Source: Hyphomicrobiales bacterium
Lineage (GTDB): Bacteria; Pseudomonadota; Alphaproteobacteria; Rhizobiales; Rhizobiaceae
Direction of reading: 5' to 3'
Assembly: GCA_900472605.1 (NCBI GenBank)
Contig: UCJD01000067.1
Coordinates: 1 to 64,000, forward strand
Length of the DNA stretch: 64,000 bases
Shown here: piece after piece, positions 63,265-64,000 of the stretch
How positions within the stretch are numbered: position 1 is the first letter of the stretch
Layout of the letters: each line of letters opens with the position of its first letter
Made by a program: the position numbers and the translations under genes
The notes under the pieces: generated by a model
Told to the model about the DNA's origin: nothing
Databases searched by the model: none
The model's input: the letters and a program-made list of their open reading frames with translations, nothing else

Positions 63265-64000
63265 CTATCGTTCCGGGACGAATGGTTTTCCCAGGGACGC
63301 TGGTGTGTTGATCAGCGTCGTGCGGCGATTATGGGAAATGATGACGAGAACCACAATAGTGGCTGCGTAAGGCAGCATCGACAGGAACTGCGCCGGGATG
63401 CCGATGCCGAACGCCTGGGCGTGCAACTGCAGGATCGTGACCGCACCGAAGAGATAACCACCGGCGAACACCCTCCATGGACGCCAGGATGCGAAGACCA
63501 CCAGTGCAAGCGTGATCCAGCCGCGACCCGATGACATGTTCTCCACCCACTGCGGCGTATAGACCAGCGACAGCTGCGCGCCCGCGAGGCCCGCGCACGC
63601 GCCCCCGAACATCACCGCGAGATAGCGGGTGCGTATGACGCCGATGCCGAGCGCATGCGCCGAGCCGTGGCTGTCGCCGATGGCGCGCAGCTTGAGGCCG
63701 GAGCGGCTACGAAACAGGAACCAGCTGACGCCGAAGAGCAACGCCAGCGACAGGTAAAACGTCAGGTCCTGGCGGAACAGCACCGAGCCGATAAACGGCA
63801 GATCGGAGAGGTATGGGATGACGATCGGCGCCAGGCGCACGCCGGGCACGCTGACATAGCCCTCGCCGAGCATGCCGGAAAGGCCGAGGCCGAGAATGGT
63901 AAGCGCAAGACCGGTCGCAACCTGGTTCGCGACCAGCGTCAGCGTCAGGAAGGCGAAGAGCAGCGAGAAGAGCGCGCCCATGGCGATGCCCGCCAGCAGG
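63265..64000 (-). CDS. ABC transporter permease (BMP/nucleoside transporter), 5-prime end outside window
   Basis: A partial gene that continues past the window edge; 245 residues are visible (the frame is still open at 64000, reading LLAGIAMGALFS before the first Met seen). It is a BPD_transp_2-type permease with several helices; landmarks are FLFRSRSGLKLRAIGDS, AHALGIGVIRTRYLAV and FASWRPWRVFAGGYLFGAVT. Such permeases come in pairs with an ATPase upstream, all for the BMP protein that follows. Family call is good, substrate inferred. Confidence 0.87.
   Translation of the reverse strand, partial: LLAGIAMGALFSLLFAFLTLTLVANQVATGLALTILGLGLSGMLGEGYVSVPGVRLAPIVIPYLSDLPFIGSVLFRQDLTFYLSLALLFGVSWFLFRSRSGLKLRAIGDSHGSAHALGIGVIRTRYLAVMFGGACAGLAGAQLSLVYTPQWVENMSSGRGWITLALVVFASWRPWRVFAGGYLFGAVTILQLHAQAFGIGIPAQFLSMLPYAATIVVLVIISHNRRTTLINTPASLGKPFVPER

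Overview
The window is a gene-dense, GC-rich piece of a bacterial chromosome. Its gene content and protein wording fit an alphaproteobacterium of the Rhizobiaceae (Rhizobium/Sinorhizobium/Agrobacterium relatives): a trpD-trpC-moaC-moeA run, pyrG with secG and tpiA, DUF1489/DUF2336/DUF599 proteins, a cytoplasmic PAS chemoreceptor and YtfQRT-YjfF type sugar uptake. The species cannot be fixed from the sequence alone. No CRISPR array, insertion sequence, prophage or rRNA was seen.

Region by region. 0-1.5 kb: a tRNA-Ser(UGA), a small rhizobial hypothetical gene, a gene-free and relatively AT-rich stretch, and an ElaB/YqjD-like membrane protein. 1.7-7.7 kb (+): periplasmic folding factor PpiD, tryptophan genes trpD and trpC, and molybdenum cofactor genes moaC and moeA, closely packed or overlapping, then an ACT-domain protein. 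7.7-13 kb (-): an ETF-beta lysine methyltransferase homologue, a DEAD-box helicase, and a FecR/CHASE2-adenylate cyclase pair. 13.1-15.4 kb: two divergent citrate synthase homologues, one carrying an N-terminal helix-turn-helix, around a perfect palindrome. 15.5-17.9 kb: a soluble PAS-PAS chemoreceptor and a MazEF-like module whose toxin is frameshifted. 18-25.6 kb: pyrG, secG, tpiA, an exported hydrolase, parE, and a GntR-OsmC couple. 26-31.4 kb: an AI-2E/PerM permease, hypotheticals, and a nitroreductase-flavin reductase pair.

31.5-37 kb: thrS, a VOC protein, an overlapping IscU-like/YidD/DUF1697 set, folE and hisI. 37-46.4 kb: patatin, CBS, rhomboid, PAS, tandem PilZ, prolyl aminopeptidase, a transglutaminase-like protease, a D,D-carboxypeptidase with a SPOR domain, and small conserved proteins. 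46.5-53.2 kb: L-serine dehydratase, DUF599 and DUF1624 membrane proteins, a MerR regulator with a near-perfect operator over its own promoter, MgtE, a catalytically degenerate peptide deformylase homologue and DUF502. 53.2-56.6 kb: glmS and glmU, the two UDP-GlcNAc enzymes. 56.6-62 kb (-): a five-gene sugar ABC transporter operon (ytfQ, ytfR, ytfT, yjfF, gntR). 62-64 kb (-): a BMP-family (nucleoside-type) binding protein and a permease that runs off the window.

Most of the window is ordinary core chromosome. The items most worth a second look are the helix-turn-helix citrate synthase pair and its bidirectional operator, the MerR self-operator, the FecR-CHASE2 cyclase pair, the broken MazF, the degenerate deformylase and IscU paralogues, and an orphan strong terminator at 39.36-39.39 kb that implies an unannotated small transcript.
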